A program made the position numbers and the translations under genes. A stretch of 64,000 nucleotides of DNA from Rotaria macrura (lineage: Eukaryota > Rotifera > Eurotatoria > Philodinida > Philodinidae). Location: NCBI GenBank assembly GCA_900239685.1, contig OENT01000979.1:1-64000 (forward strand), in the 5' to 3' direction. Of the stretch, positions 33,907-45,934 are shown one piece after another. The notes under the pieces are model-generated. The model was not told the DNA's origin. It worked only from the letters and a program-made list of their open reading frames with translations, and did no database searches. Position 1 is the first letter of the stretch. The number at the start of each line of letters is the position of its first letter.

Positions 33907-36900
33907 ATGAATGAACTCTCTGTATCAAATAATAACTCCAATTAAAAGATCATGCATCAAACTATTATAGTGCACTTGTCATATATAGCGTTCATTTGAT
34001 AAACTTAGTTCGATTTACAACATCTCTTACTCAAAATTTGACTATTGAGTTAGGTCGATGTACATTCGAACTGACGAATTGTTATGGTGTGTTGTATTGT
34101 CTATGTGATTCAAGTTGATATTTATGTTTGTACAGTGAGAACTCTTCAGTAATTCCAGGATTATCTATTTCGAGTCTCATTTTCAAGGTTAGATGGTGAC
34201 TATAGCTAGTAATTTCAAGATTGCACAGGATTCGTTTAACGATACGTGCAAAAAACTGCTCAGATTTCTTTCATCAATCCAGTATACATGATCGTTAAAG
34301 AATTCATCATCTTCTGTTTTGTACCTAGCATATCCATAATGGATAAAGCTCAGCAATCATCTTCATCCTTTTATATGACTGATTCTTTTTTCTAATTGCA
34401 CAAGTCAATGTTGTTGTATAATGATAAAAATGAAAAAGTAAAAATTCGGTTTTTCAGCCTGATAACACCCACACGTAGATCAATATCCATTGAATAATTG
34501 ATTGAGAAAACTCTTTCAATATGTCGAAATCGATCAAAATTTTCTTGTTCATGCCGAAAAATCTTTGTTATGATAATGTCATAATCAGGATCATTCATGA
34601 GATATTTCAAATGCGTATTTAAACTTAGAGTAGTGGGGACTCAGCCACTAGACTCAAGATGATAAGAAGAAAGATAAAATTGTTTTCATTTCTAAAGAGT
34701 TATAGATGGTTAGAGTTGAACCGTATCTCAATAAATCGTTTCCATTCAAGAAGAAAAACGTTTTTCTAGTTGAAATCGCTAGTTTCCAATACATTTACTT
34801 TTAAAAACAAAATGAATCACTTCTATTCTTGCACGGATAAATACACCCAAGAGAAAGATAAATCAATCGAAGTATGTTCGAATATACGCAGAAATTTATT
34901 GGACTATTTCTCTTGTCTAGCTTGAAATTCTGGAATAAATCGGCTTTGCGCAGCAAAAATGATTGATATGATGCACAGTGTGTGATGGATGTTTACATTG
35001 GTGCGTTGTTTCATTTCTTCTAGTGAATAGACTTCTCTAATAAAAGAACAATGTGTCTCTGAATCGCAGCGTGGTTGGAAAATGAATGCAAGAAATATAG
35101 AACATGTGAGCCTTCCTATTATACTGGACTAAATGACAATGAATTTTTTCCTAATTCCTCTGCAGACAAAAGGTTGCTTTCTACAGAAAAGAATAGAGAA
35201 TTTCAAGCTCTATAACTGCTGATTTCGTTTTTCAATTGAGTTTTCTTTGTCGATGCAAACTTTTAAAGATGAACATCAACTAAATCCCTCAACTGCAACA
35301 GTCAAGAAAATCACAGAATCATCGAAATATCTCCTTTAAATCCTGCATCTTTGCATATACGTTTTAACAATTTAGAAGAAATATTTTTCAGAAACTGTTT
35401 GAAATAAAACATGTGAAATTTGAAACAGCCAAAATTTTCTTAGTGTTCAATTGAACTGTTACTGCATATTATTCAGAATTAAGTTCTACATCTGTTGGCA
35501 TAATAATCAATATTTCATAGAGCAAGTCTTACTTTTGAAAATATGATTTTCCAATGTACGCTACAAAATGCCGACAAGTGTCAGCCCTAAGCCTTTTTTC
35601 CTTAAAAAAAGCATCCGGGATTCTTTAAAGGGTTGTGGAAGCATAGAATGTAAAATTCTCTATCTATTGCTGTTAAATAGTTTACTTTTAGCATCGGTCG
35701 TGATGAGAAAAAGCTTACACTACTCAACGAATATCGATAGAATGTACAGAAAATGGTAGTTGAATGATTGAGCAGGTGTTCATTTTTGAAATTTTGTGAC
35801 GCCAATGAAAAATTATTCGAAAAAGTAAGTCAACTGTTTTGTACGGCTTGAAATTCTCTGCTCGCTGAAATTTAAAGAAATGTATCGTCTGAATAGAAAA
35901 TAGAAAACAATTCATTGACATTTAGCCTAGTTTATTATGGTCCATCCGTTACAAAGTGTGTCTATTTTTCTATTTCTCCTTGTCGTTCATGGCTTTATGT
36001 AGAATGAACGCTTTCTGCTTTTAAAGTAGTTATTTCTCTGCCACTTGGTCCATTGGTCCGCTATACTCGATCGAATACCGTCTATGTTTATTTATAAGTT
36101 CAGTAGCTTCAAAGTTAACGTGGTGGGGCTTGAAATCCCGTTGATGAGGCTGGGCCCCGCCTGGCCCATCCCTGGTTATGCCACTACTTTCACTACTCAT
36201 TTTAATAGAAGACGGGTGTTGATACATTATTTTTAATGCTTAGCTCTTACATCCTGTCTAACATACAACAATGCATGTCATTCTTGATGAAAATATTTGG
36301 ATTGTGTTTGCGAGATGCACGATTCATATTTATGCACATCAAATGAGGCTTCCGAACAAAAGTTCTCACTAATTTTGATTTTTACCATCGTCTATTTTAT
36401 TTGTCATCTCTGAATCAAAATGAAGAGTACGGAATACCTTTTACTGTGTTCTGTTTTATTTCGGTTGTCTGTTTGTTGTTTATTTGATTGGATTTGCAGT
36501 TAAGAAAAGTATTAGTTTGAATATTACTTAATTCAAAATCGAACGGAGAAAATGGATTTGTATCGTACTCTCACGACCAAAGCACGAGCATCTACTTTCA
36601 ATGTCATGTATTAAAATAGAACACGCCGTTCCTTTGAATGATCGCTTTGCGTATCGCTGTGTATATTTGTAATTTACGAACTTTACCTATTAAGCAAGCC
36701 CAAGATGAACTACATTTCTACGTATGTTGTGAAATTTTACTAAAAATGCAAACTTAAAATTTCAATTTTAAAATGATTTAAACATACGTTCACTTTAATT
36801 TAGAAAGAAACAAAAGTTCTTATGGTAGCATTTTGTGAAAATTCATTTTATTGCTTCGATCGCAAATCAACTGATCGGTTTGATTATATTTCTTTGACAG

Positions 36901-37816
36901 TTTGACTTTTCTTATTATCTCGAACTTTTACAAGTGCAAGACACGATTTTCTCGCTCTTCAATCAATTGGAAAAGGAAAAATGTTGTTCGTATATGAAGA
37001 TCTACTTGGCAAAGTCCGATGTTATTTCATAAGATTTTCAAATTGAAAGCAATATTTAAGAAATTTTCTTTGTCAAAGCGAATCTTCTTCGATCTGTACT
37101 ATTTTTACTGATCAAGATAACTTGGCGTACATGAAAAAAATCTTCTTAAACTACAATTGAAATATTTCTCAATCGAGTTCATAAATCGTTCATATTTAAA
37201 TTTCAAATACTAATCTGATTAAAATAAGTATTCGATTGCTTATCGAAATCTACGTGATCTTTCTATCAAAACAGTAATTTTCAATTTTCTAAAAGACACT
37301 GAAATTATCAACGACAACAAAACTAAAAAGAAAGTGCAATATTTTTTCGATAGAAATGTATCGCTTTTGTTGTTAAACAAGATTTAAATAACCTGTCGTT
37401 TTTCTTCTAAGTCAGGTTTTATGTGATACTCATACTTACGATTTTTCCTTTCTCTTCACTAATTTGAAATTGGTTTTCTATCAATACATATTTACATATC
37501 TGTGGAGTAGGTAGCCTTTACAATTGAAAGTTTGAACTCAATGTTTGAAAAAAATTGAGTTTATGATTTTCAATGAAGATTAAAACGAGTATTGTCGAAT
37601 GAACGTATCGCTGCGAGTAAATTAGTTTCACCGTATGTTCTCTGGTATTGCGTCACTTTTTATTTATAATCTATTTTCTTTTTGTTGACAGATCAAACAT
37701 TTAATTCTTAAGGAGAAAGACACAACTTCAATAGTTTCGTGAGAGCGTTGGCCACTAAAATTCAAATGGACCATTTAACGCCTCGAAAATAATACATAGT
37801 CGAAATTTTTAAAAAT
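33907..37816. other. Gene-free stretch with an old hAT-like end
   Basis: No gene is recognised. At about 36120-36190 a GC-rich patch reads on the minus strand AGTGGCATAACCAGGGATGG followed by GCCAGGCGGGGCCC, which resembles one end of hAT-type elements found across animals. No partner end was found. The rest is AT-rich without repeats I could align. Confidence 0.4.
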
Positions 37817-39612
37817 CATTTTTCTCCATTCTTTGTTATAAAGATTACAGATAAAACATTCATTGGCCATGTTTTCGTTAGAAAATAGAAATAAAGACGA
37901 TACCTCTGAAAACATTTTTTCTTCACTTGACATAAGATTATAAAGAGATTCACCTTTCTTGTCAAAAATATGAATTTCGATTTGAATAAACTTAAAGGTT
38001 AACGTTAAACAATGATAAAACAGTCATAATTTAACACTTCTCTGAAGTTCTGGTTATATTTTCTGTTTTACTTTATAACAGAGAATTTTCTCGATGCATA
38101 TCCCAAATCCAATTAAATTTCGAATTTATTGAAAAATGATTCCTTTTATAGAATAAAACCGAATTGTTAAGAATACGGAGATCGTCTTTGTTTAGAGTGA
38201 AAACCCGTTCAAGTCTAATGGAAAACAATCGATCGTTTTGTTGTTCTCCGATGTTCTCACAGCGCTTTGTTCAGTTCTCCCTCAGACAAAATCGAACTAC
38301 ACCAAAGAAATAGAAGAAATTTCTATTTCAACAGGATCTGATAGATGTAAATTTCAAGTTACTCGAGGATCGTTTTCATGAAATCAGTAATTGAAGTATA
38401 GTTAACATTTTGACTTTATTCTTGCTTCGTTCTATACCGAAATCTTTATAATATCATAGGAAAGCAGCTTTACCGTAATGCAATTCAAGCATTTTCAAAA
38501 CAAGAAAAGTTTGGCTAAGTTTTTATAACGCTTTTACCTGCAGTTCTATAGAATTCTGCGAAACTCGAGAGTTACATGATCTGCCCATTATCAATGAACA
38601 AATCAAATAGAATAAAGAAAACGATCCAATGTTTTGAATCAACGAATATTTGCATAACTTCATAACCAAGTACTCGTTAGAATAAATGAAGTATTCGATA
38701 GGAAACAACAGTAACAATATTTTCCCAGTTTCACCATTCTAGGATTACGCTAGTAGCTTTTTTTCTCAATTCTTTCTTTTCGTGGATCGAAACTGTAAAT
38801 TATTTGAAAATTCATTTGAAAGAGCAAGACAATCGCTTCAATGTCTTTTGATTGATATCTACTATGAAGTTCTGGTGAATTTTTACTACGATAAAAATCT
38901 CTCTAACTTCAACATCGGTGTCGTTCGTTTAGTTGGGTATAGATCAGCATCATCTAGAGTTGGTTTCAATAAGTAACCATTTCTTAATTCGAAATTATAG
39001 ATGGAAAACACGACATTCTTAAAACTGAATAGTAATCGTGTTTTTTTATTTTTGGCGTCAATATGTTGTAAAGCGAATACCTCGACTACTGTGAGCCACA
39101 AAATAATGAAATAAATTCGAATTCTTGCAATTAAAATAATATCTGATTGAGTAAAACAAGTAAATTATTCATTTCGTGCAGTAAAACTAAAGCGACGTTT
39201 GGTGCATTGTGATTAAAATATCTTAAAAGAAAATGTTTTCTCATTGACAGAATTTACAATCCTGTGCAGTTTCATGGAGATCTTTTTCATTAAGCGAATC
39301 AAATGTTCTTATTGAAACGTTTCGCTTCTAGATCCATCAATATGCTTAGTAACTCTGTGCGACAGTCACGGTAAAAATTTGTCGAAATCTTATTCTCTAA
39401 TGTACTTCGTGCACTCTTAGGCAAATTCTGTTCTGATGGATAGTAAATTATCGTGACAGTTTCCAGAACAATAGAACTTTCCGAATGAATTTTCAAGTCG
39501 TTTTCTCATTTGACAAGCACAAAATCGTATCATTTGTGAAAATATTAATCATATTCTATCAGAAGGGTTTCCCTATTTCTCAAATTCTTCGCTCTTGTTG
39601 AAGATCGGTGAA
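37817..39612. repeat. Right arm of the 1.8 kb long inverted repeat
   Basis: It is the reverse complement of 9382-11235, near 96% identical where checked. The outer end is sharp: homology stops at 39612 and a GGGTTTGGGTGTGGG tract begins at the next base. The arms lie about 26.6 kb apart and enclose all four conserved genes of the window. Confidence 0.9.
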
Positions 39613-39722
39613 GGGTTTGGGTGTGGGTGTGTCGGCTTATGCGTGAATTAAGAATCAATTACCACTCAACCATATTTCAGACCCACATCCACACCCACAC
39701 ACCCACACCCCACACCACACCC
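39613..39722. repeat. Facing GGGTGT/ACACCC cassette 1
   Basis: 39613-39632 is a G-rich tract of GGGTGT units, followed by GTCGGCTTATGCGTGAATTA and other spacer, then 39681-39722 is made of CCACAC/ACACCC units. The two tracts are inverted relative to each other. GGGTGT is a rotation of TGTGGG, reported as the bdelloid telomere repeat (from memory). Confidence 0.8.
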
Positions 39723-39881
39723 AATTTTCTTTTAATTGAATAGAAATGAGGCAATCTGAAAATTCCTGCTACTGAGATGAAATATCGATGTCACGGTAAT
39801 TCCCACATTCAGCACGCCAATTTGTACGTATTTTATTTCTACCTGGTGATGAATTATTACTCTTACATGATCTGAAAATAA

Positions 39882-40478
39882 TTAGGTCTGTGCTTGTTCA
39901 CTTTGACTAAGTATATTGTCTTCATCTCTCGCTCTTTCCAAGAAGTGGTTGGACAAAGCCATCATAATTAGTCTTTCATCTTCTCTCAATCTATTTAACA
40001 CACCGTTATCATTACGAAATTGTTGACGTATTTTTGTTATTTGATCCAAACCAAATAATAGTAGTTTTACATCAAGTTCGCTGTATAAGAATGGTTCTTC
40101 GATTTTGTTTCTATGGCGTGCTGTCCAAGTAGTCAAATATCCTTGTTGTTCGGGTGATGAACAAAATATTTTGATATTTTGTAGGTGTGGTGTGTTATTG
40201 AAGTAATTGTTTTCAACCAGCCATCCCGTATTGTCTTCATAAGTAAATAATGTGATCATTTTTTGATGGTTCTCGTCGATGTGATTTTGACACTCATTTG
40301 TATTCCTGAACGGATTAATAAATGGCATCGCATGAACATTACGTAAGTTAATAGCAATATGTACTCCTGTCATGTCGTAAAGTAGGAGAGCCCAAAAACT
40401 AGCCGGTGTATATATAACACGATCAAATATAATATCGTCGATAGTTGGCATCTGAAATGAAACATGGTTGAGAACCAA
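39882..40478 (-). CDS. Second ORF of two-ORF locus A, unknown family
   Basis: A 198-residue uninterrupted frame starts at an ATG preceded directly by TTTCAG on the minus strand, 29 nt after the stop of the first ORF (40508-41479). It aligns along most of its length with 59848-60414. Shared features are NAHVMTFIN versus NVHAMPFIN near the N-terminus, a strand-like FTLFM/ITLFT followed by LxNIKIFC or LNRFFVLC, a W(T/M)xRH motif, and the C-terminal LLxFGxDxIxxxxxxFRND. No catalytic motif is evident. The pattern (hydrophobic strand, helix, strand ending in C, conserved W, then helical tail) suggests a receiver-like alpha/beta domain plus helices. I do not recognise a named family. Confidence 0.7.
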   Translation of the reverse strand: MVLNHVSFQMPTIDDIIFDRVIYTPASFWALLLYDMTGVHIAINLRNVHAMPFINPFRNTNECQNHIDENHQKMITLFTYEDNTGWLVENNYFNNTPHLQNIKIFCSSPEQQGYLTTWTARHRNKIEEPFLYSELDVKLLLFGLDQITKIRQQFRNDNGVLNRLREDERLIMMALSNHFLERARDEDNILSQSEQAQT

Positions 40479-40507
40479 TACATATTTTAAATGTAAAAAG
40501 AAGACGC

Positions 40508-41479
40508 TTATTTTAATCCTTTAAAAAAAGAATCAATATTACAAAGTTGATGAGCTTTCATGAACATGTCTTTAGCTGTCTTAACATCTTTTTTATTGCT
40601 GGATTCGGTACCTAATTTACTGTAATGAGCAATAAGATCGTGTTTTAATCGAGAACAGAGATCATCATAGTTATCGATAAAGGTTTCATTTTCCAATGAT
40701 GATTGTCCATAACGACAGACGATTTTGACATTTTGAAGCTTTTGTAAATCAACGATAACTAAGTCGTTGTAATCTACATCAATGACAATGAATATTTTAC
40801 CAGAATCTTCATGGCTGATCAAGTATTCATGACAGTCAAGCTGACTGTGAAACACTAAAGCAGATGAAACGACTTCGGAAAACATATTTTTTACTTTTTC
40901 CACTTCAATGTCATTTTGCAATGTTGATTTGAGCCATATGAGTGTTGTTATTGTACAAATCGATGAATTAGTGGTAGTATTATGAGCAGAAAGCCTCTGG
41001 TGTACCTTCTTCAATTCGCTATGGATTCGATTGACTTGTTCTTCTTTTATTTTCGCTATTGATAAATCACCAGATGCTGAATACGTCCTTGCTTCTTTTT
41101 CATAACATCGATATATTTCATCAGCCAATTGACAAATGATATCTTCACCAGTAGAAAATCGTTCTCTATGATCAACTTTGTTTTTATCATCCTCCAGGAT
41201 GAAAATTGCTTTAACCAGTTCAGGTTTGTTGCTCATAGTGGCCAAAAACTCGCTACTTACAAAAAGAAGGGTGTTCTTCTTAGGCAGTTCATCAAAGTCA
41301 AAGGCCGAAATATTGTTGAAACGTAATATAGAGTCTTCTGCCAACAAACACAAAGTATCTAGCATGGCGGAAGCTAGTTCATTCAAACGTGTCGACAAGT
41401 CGATAACAACAAATTGAAAAGTTGTGGAAGAAACTAAAAGAAATTGTAATGTCTTTGTCATGTGTACTGGGTTAGGCAC
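40508..41479 (-). CDS. First ORF of two-ORF locus A, unknown family
   Basis: The open frame is 323 codons. It aligns with the first ORF of the second locus (60461-61348): for example LNELASAMLDTL versus LNELATAMLNTL near the start, NRIHSELKKV versus NRIHIELKNV in the middle, and AKDMFMKAHQLC versus AKEMLLTTKKLC at the end. The two halves resemble each other: each has a short hydrophobic strand, a motif E/D-x-F-x-x-x-(E/D)-D-L, and a helix with Q/RLxxDLxxHY. The first 20 or so codons probably lie outside the mature message, because a splice-acceptor-like CTTTTAG sits just before the segment conserved with the paralogue. The methionine used by the paralogue is ATC here, so the true start is uncertain; the next internal ATG is about codon 39. 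Confidence 0.7.
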   Translation of the reverse strand: MPNPVHMTKTLQFLLVSSTTFQFVVIDLSTRLNELASAMLDTLCLLAEDSILRFNNISAFDFDELPKKNTLLFVSSEFLATMSNKPELVKAIFILEDDKNKVDHRERFSTGEDIICQLADEIYRCYEKEARTYSASGDLSIAKIKEEQVNRIHSELKKVHQRLSAHNTTTNSSICTITTLIWLKSTLQNDIEVEKVKNMFSEVVSSALVFHSQLDCHEYLISHEDSGKIFIVIDVDYNDLVIVDLQKLQNVKIVCRYGQSSLENETFIDNYDDLCSRLKHDLIAHYSKLGTESSNKKDVKTAKDMFMKAHQLCNIDSFFKGLK

Positions 41480-42075
41480 ACGATGAATCCAAACTTCTCG
41501 GGTTCATCATTTTCTGCCTCAAGAATTTCAGATTCAGTCATTGACTTAGTTGTGACAAGAGCAATCAACAATAAAGAGCGCAAATACTTGTATATATTTT
41601 CGTCAGTATTCTAAATAGGAGTGAACCGAGTTGGTAAGGGTGTGTATGTCACCCGGGAATCTGGGTGGTTCTAGTGTATCTGGATGATAGTCATTCAAAT
41701 ATGGGACGGGACTACTGACCGACTATTTCGTACCGGTGAAATATTGTCACTATCTGCACTATTGATCCAGTGGTCGAAACAGGTGTAAATGCTTCTGAGT
41801 TTTTTCTATGATTACATTCATTCAAAAAAGTACAATTTTCATTAAACACATGGGTCAAGTTAAATTCAGTTTGGTAAATAATTTCGTATATGATCGCGAT
41901 AATTTTAATGTTGTAAATATTGAAATATTGTACCATTATGTAACAACATACCAAGGTAGATGACAATTTTGCACCATGAAGGAAACATTTCAGTTTAAGG
42001 CTGAATGTATTTTCTGTAGGTTAATTGCTACTCAGAGAAAGAGAAGTGTCACAAATATCCTACTAATCAATGGTC
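41480..42075. other. Upstream region of locus A
   Basis: It holds a GGGTGTG word at 41638 and a block at about 41638-41720 related to 62335-62427 (shared GGTTCTAGT, ATAGTCATTCAAATATGGGAC). No gene is recognised; an 84-codon minus-strand frame at 41712-41966 has no support. Confidence 0.45.
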
Positions 42076-42881
42076 TACCCTAATGAATGTACTGAATCAA
42101 GGGTACCTGAAAAAGTACCCTGGTACTAGTATGTCACAGGTACTTTTGGGTACTTAAGTACCTTATAGTACTTTTAGGTACTTATAAGGTACTCGGGTGG
42201 GTACCCTGCTGCATAGCGTCTAGTAAGTGGGTACTTGAAGTTACTGATCAAATACTCGGCTGGGTACTATTGCGCAGTAAGTTTAGGTACCCTGCTGCCA
42301 AAGCTGCAGTATGTTGATGATCGAACCTAACCTTCGACTTTTTTCATTTTTGCTTCTGTCAAAGCAAATTATAATTTTTTTTCGTTTTTATTTAATTTAA
42401 TTTTTTCAATTCTGAAAATTCAAGCGGGTCAAATTTCTCGATCTGATCGAGCTTGAGTTGATCAGATCTCCACCAGACCATATCAAGGTAGTCCTCTCTC
42501 GATTTATGATCGAGATCGGCATTTTTCGACTATAATAAATAGTCAAGAAATAATCTAGAAAAGATTAGTATGAAGATATATTAGTTTTTTATGTTTTGTC
42601 TAGTTGTTTATATGGAGCTGTGTGTGCGAAAGAAAACGGTGAATGAACAGTCACTCTACAGAACGCGCCAAATCAAGGGTACCCTGTAGAGTTTTCCTAA
42701 GTAAAGTTACAGGTGCAGGTACTCATACAAGTACCTGTTCAGTAAACATACTGATGTGGGTACCCAATGCAGTAACTAGATCAGTATAATCACTGAAAAT
42801 TTTCGAAGTACCCGTATCGGGTACCTTGCTGAGGCTTTCGCAGTACATGGGTACCCTGAACTCAGTACTTCCCCTAGGGTA
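42076..42881. mobile_element. GTACC-rich foldback element
   Basis: The left end TACCCTAATGAATGTACTGA and the right end (reversed) TACCCTAGGGGAAGTACTGA are inverted repeats of about 40 bp. About 130-200 bp at each side is packed with GGTACC, AGTACC and GGGTACC words; the centre is ordinary AT-rich DNA. It is about 806 bp and noncoding. Confidence 0.65.
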
Positions 42882-44366
42882 ATCACTTTAAATAGATGTG
42901 GACTCGGACCAATCAGATGTTTTTTTAGTCAAAAGGACAGTTTGGACAGGTGTAACGGGTACAACGGCGATCCATTCCAGTCTGAAAGTACAAGATCGGT
43001 TTCATTCATGCCCCGCATCTGAATCTCTGGATAACGTTCATTCTGATTTTGAATGCTTATGCTCACGTAGAGTAACAGCGGGTTATATGTATACTTACAC
43101 TGGATACAATTTACTCCATCTTCTCAAATTTCACTGGTTACTCCCTATGAACCTTCATGATGATTTCTCTGTGAGAGGATTTGCTTTAAAGTTTTTTCAT
43201 ATCAGGCATCTAGTCCCATTCTTTCTTACTCCAAGTAGAATCATATATAGTGTCATCAGACTATATTGTTTTAATTCTTAGTGAAGTAATTTCAGTGGAC
43301 CTTGTTTCTTAGGATATCAGTTTCTTCGAACATCACTTTCCTCGCAAAACTCTAGTTTTGTGGGAAACAAGTGGAAAGCATTGTTCAAGTGTTTAGCATA
43401 GAACTTGTGGACGGTCCAGCCCCCAAACCCCCATCGATTTCTACAGAAGAGTTGACTAATTAATTCATTTCTAATTTATATTTCATTAGTAAATCATCAG
43501 TGGCCCGTCACGAACAGGTTTCAAGGTATTATTGAAATTAAAGGTAAACTCATATCTTATTCAAGCATTTGCGGATGATCTCCCTCCTTGTTAAAGTTTT
43601 ATATTGTTGAGTAATTAATTATGAAGTGGCATGTACCAGTATAAAGAAAAAATTAGAAGTTTGAGAGGATTATTAGGAACAGCTACATCGTGTTTCATAT
43701 TTTAATCCTGCAGGGATTGCGCTAACAGTTCTTTATGGAAAGTTCATTGACTGATGGAAATTATCGAAGGAGTTCATTTTTTATCAAAGTATGTACTCGA
43801 GGTGTGTCTCCATACCCTTAATAGAACCGGTATCAGCTAATTTTTTTCACGAAGTGTTATTTCGACAAAACGACAGTGATGATGACTTCTCGTATTCCTG
43901 GTACTACTGATTATATTGTGGGCGGTTACCAACACAAAGTCAGTTTTGTATTATACATAGATCAACTTCGGATATATACACATTGAATTTTTCAAGGCAA
44001 ACGAACATCTTTTTCACGATATGAATGCCACAATAGATCACAAATATGGATCTGTGAACATGATATCGTCAGAATCAACAATGGATCAATATTTTTCGAA
44101 TCCCTTACATCAAAACTCATTAGAGCACTTCTCTCTACAAAATTACCTTAAATTGGACAGAATCTGATATCTCGATTGCACAACTTCTATAGGAGCCGAT
44201 CGTGAATCACATGAATCTCATGTAAAAATTTTGATCCAAAAATGTCACTATTAAGTACGTTCAATAGTTTTTCAGGAAATGTAAAAAGTATTTATAAGTG
44301 AACGTTTTAAAGTAACTATTAGTATACTTATAAGTACTTTTGTTACTTTTCCTATAATAAAGTTAT
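42882..44366. other. Gene-free stretch with one doubtful frame
   Basis: A 127-codon plus-strand frame (42898-43281) begins right after the GTACC-rich element. It shows no domain, signal or paralogue, so I do not call it a gene. Nothing else is recognised. Confidence 0.4.
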
Positions 44367-44745
44367 TGGTGTACCAAAACTATTTTATCTACATAAAGAT
44401 GATACATTTTCGCTATAAAAATCCTCCGAAACTAACAAAATCTTTATGTCTGTTATCAATAGTTTTATTCACTCTATGTAATATTGGTAATACATGAATA
44501 GTTACCAAAACTGAAAAAAAAATGTAAGTTTTGGAAGGTTTTAGCGAAAAACGTGCATATTTTCAACAAATATTAATTACCAAAACTTGTTATTTTTTCT
44601 TTGGTTTTGGTAACTATAGTACGAATATTAAATAGAGCGAATAAAACTGATTACAGTGGATATGAAGATTTGGTTGATTTTCGAGAGTTTCCATAAAGAA
44701 AATGTATCATCTTTATCTAAATAAAAATGGTTTTGTTGCACTCCA
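44367..44745. mobile_element. MITE with long inverted ends
   Basis: The left end contains CATAAAGATGATACATTTT and the right end contains AAAATGTATCATCTTTAT; pairing extends about 45 bp to the outermost TGGTGTACCAAAAC and GGTTTTGTTGCACTCCA. More dispersed pairing continues inward (GTTACCAAAAC words at about 44498 and 44622). It is about 379 bp and has no coding capacity. Confidence 0.65.
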
Positions 44746-45330
44746 AAATACAAAAGAAAGTACTTTCGAAAGTACTATAAACTACGTATGAAATTATGCT
44801 TTGAATTAATCAAATTACTCAATATTTCTTCAAAAACTGAAGTTTCACTCTTACTTATGTTCAATTTAGACAAATAAATATGAATGAGCGCTCGATCATT
44901 TCTACAAACATTTTATATGAAACCTAAAAGCAAGTATATCTGATATCTTTATTCAAATCAGTGTTCTTTTATATAGGTCTCAAGCATGTGAAATATTGGG
45001 GTGATTGAATAGTGATCATAGTGCTTATTAGTACTTTCAGAAGTACTATAAAGTACTTTTAGAATTACCATAGAGTACGTTTGAAAGTAAAAAATTGTAT
45101 TGAAAATTACTATTGAAAATATTAAAAGTACTAATGCATACTTTATTAAACACAGAAGTACTATTAAATACATTCGAAAGTATGGGAAGTATAGGAAGTA
45201 CCTTTCAAAGTGTCAATAGTACTAATATATACTTTATTAGATACAAATTTCTTTCGAGCACTTTTGAAAGTAGAACAATGTGAAAAGTACTTTAAACAGT
45301 GAAAAATAATGGGGAAAGTTGTGTTATTTT
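44746..45330. repeat. AGTACTTTC/GAAAGTACT-rich tract
   Basis: Palindromic words such as AGTACTTTCGAAAGTACT (44758-44775) and AGTACTTTCAGAAGTACT recur about a dozen times, along with CAAAAGTACTT-like words on the left side of the neighbouring MITE (44280-44345). The MITE at 44367-44745 may therefore have inserted into this tract. It is noncoding. Confidence 0.5.
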
Positions 45331-45683
45331 ACTTTATTAATATGAAAAGTACTTAATAATTGATTTTTTTCACCTTTTTTTACATGGAAGTGTTCCTTAT
45401 GCAAGAACGTTTGAGAGGGTGTGGGTGTGACTGTAGGAAGAGATAAGTCGAATTTAGCCTTCTTCCCGTCGATACTTACAGCACCCGACACCACCACCCT
45501 AGAACTCTTTGCAATAACAAAATGATCAAGATATGGATATGTGTGCCGAGAAGAGTCGAATCTACAACGATCTTCTACGAATATTATCAACGTCTTGTCT
45601 TTAACCATAAATACTTTCTCATAAAGTAGAAGGCCTATCTCCCTATGAGCCATTGCACGAGAGCCACGACCATCCGTGCTCAA
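45324..45683 (-). pseudogene. Possible truncated protein fragment, unknown
   Basis: A 119-codon frame whose first 80 or so codons look protein-like, with alternating hydrophobic strands (KTLIIFVEDRCRF, FVIAKSSRVVVSGAV). After that the frame runs through the telomere-like cassette at 45415-45500, encoding Thr-Pro repeats. I do not recognise a family and there is no clear start context. It may be a gene end broken by the cassette, or chance. Confidence 0.25.
45415..45500. repeat. Facing GGGTGT/ACACCC cassette 2
   Basis: GAGGGTGTGGGTGTGACTG on the left faces GCACCCGACACCACCACCC on the right, with about 48 bp between. Confidence 0.65.
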
Positions 45684-45934
45684 TGAACATCTCAGATTTC
45701 AATGAAACTTTGCCTATATGTAGCCCCAGGTGAGTCAGGACAATGCACAAAATTTTAGCTCCTAAAACCTTTCCTTCGCTGAGATATTCAATTTACAATG
45801 TAGCCTCTCTATGGTAAAAAATGATGGTTACGATAGCTTTTTTCATGTGTTGTAGATATCGCCATTTGTCAACAGTAATGTTTCTAGTTATGAAACTTTG
45901 TGGGTATATACTACTACCCATGACGTAAATTTCT

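Noticed and set aside
40478-40620. Joining the two ORFs of locus A (or B) through a cis-intron
   Set aside because: The only homologous phase-0 donors (GTTAAG and GTAGAA) would delete the conserved AKxM...LC helix, and the later donor is in the wrong phase.
42898-43281. 127-codon plus-strand open frame
   Set aside because: No domain, paralogue, signal or splice context. It begins at the edge of a foldback element and is most likely chance.
44280-45330. AGTAC-rich tract as a CRISPR-like or regulatory array
   Set aside because: Spacing is irregular, units are palindromic and low complexity, and the setting is eukaryotic.
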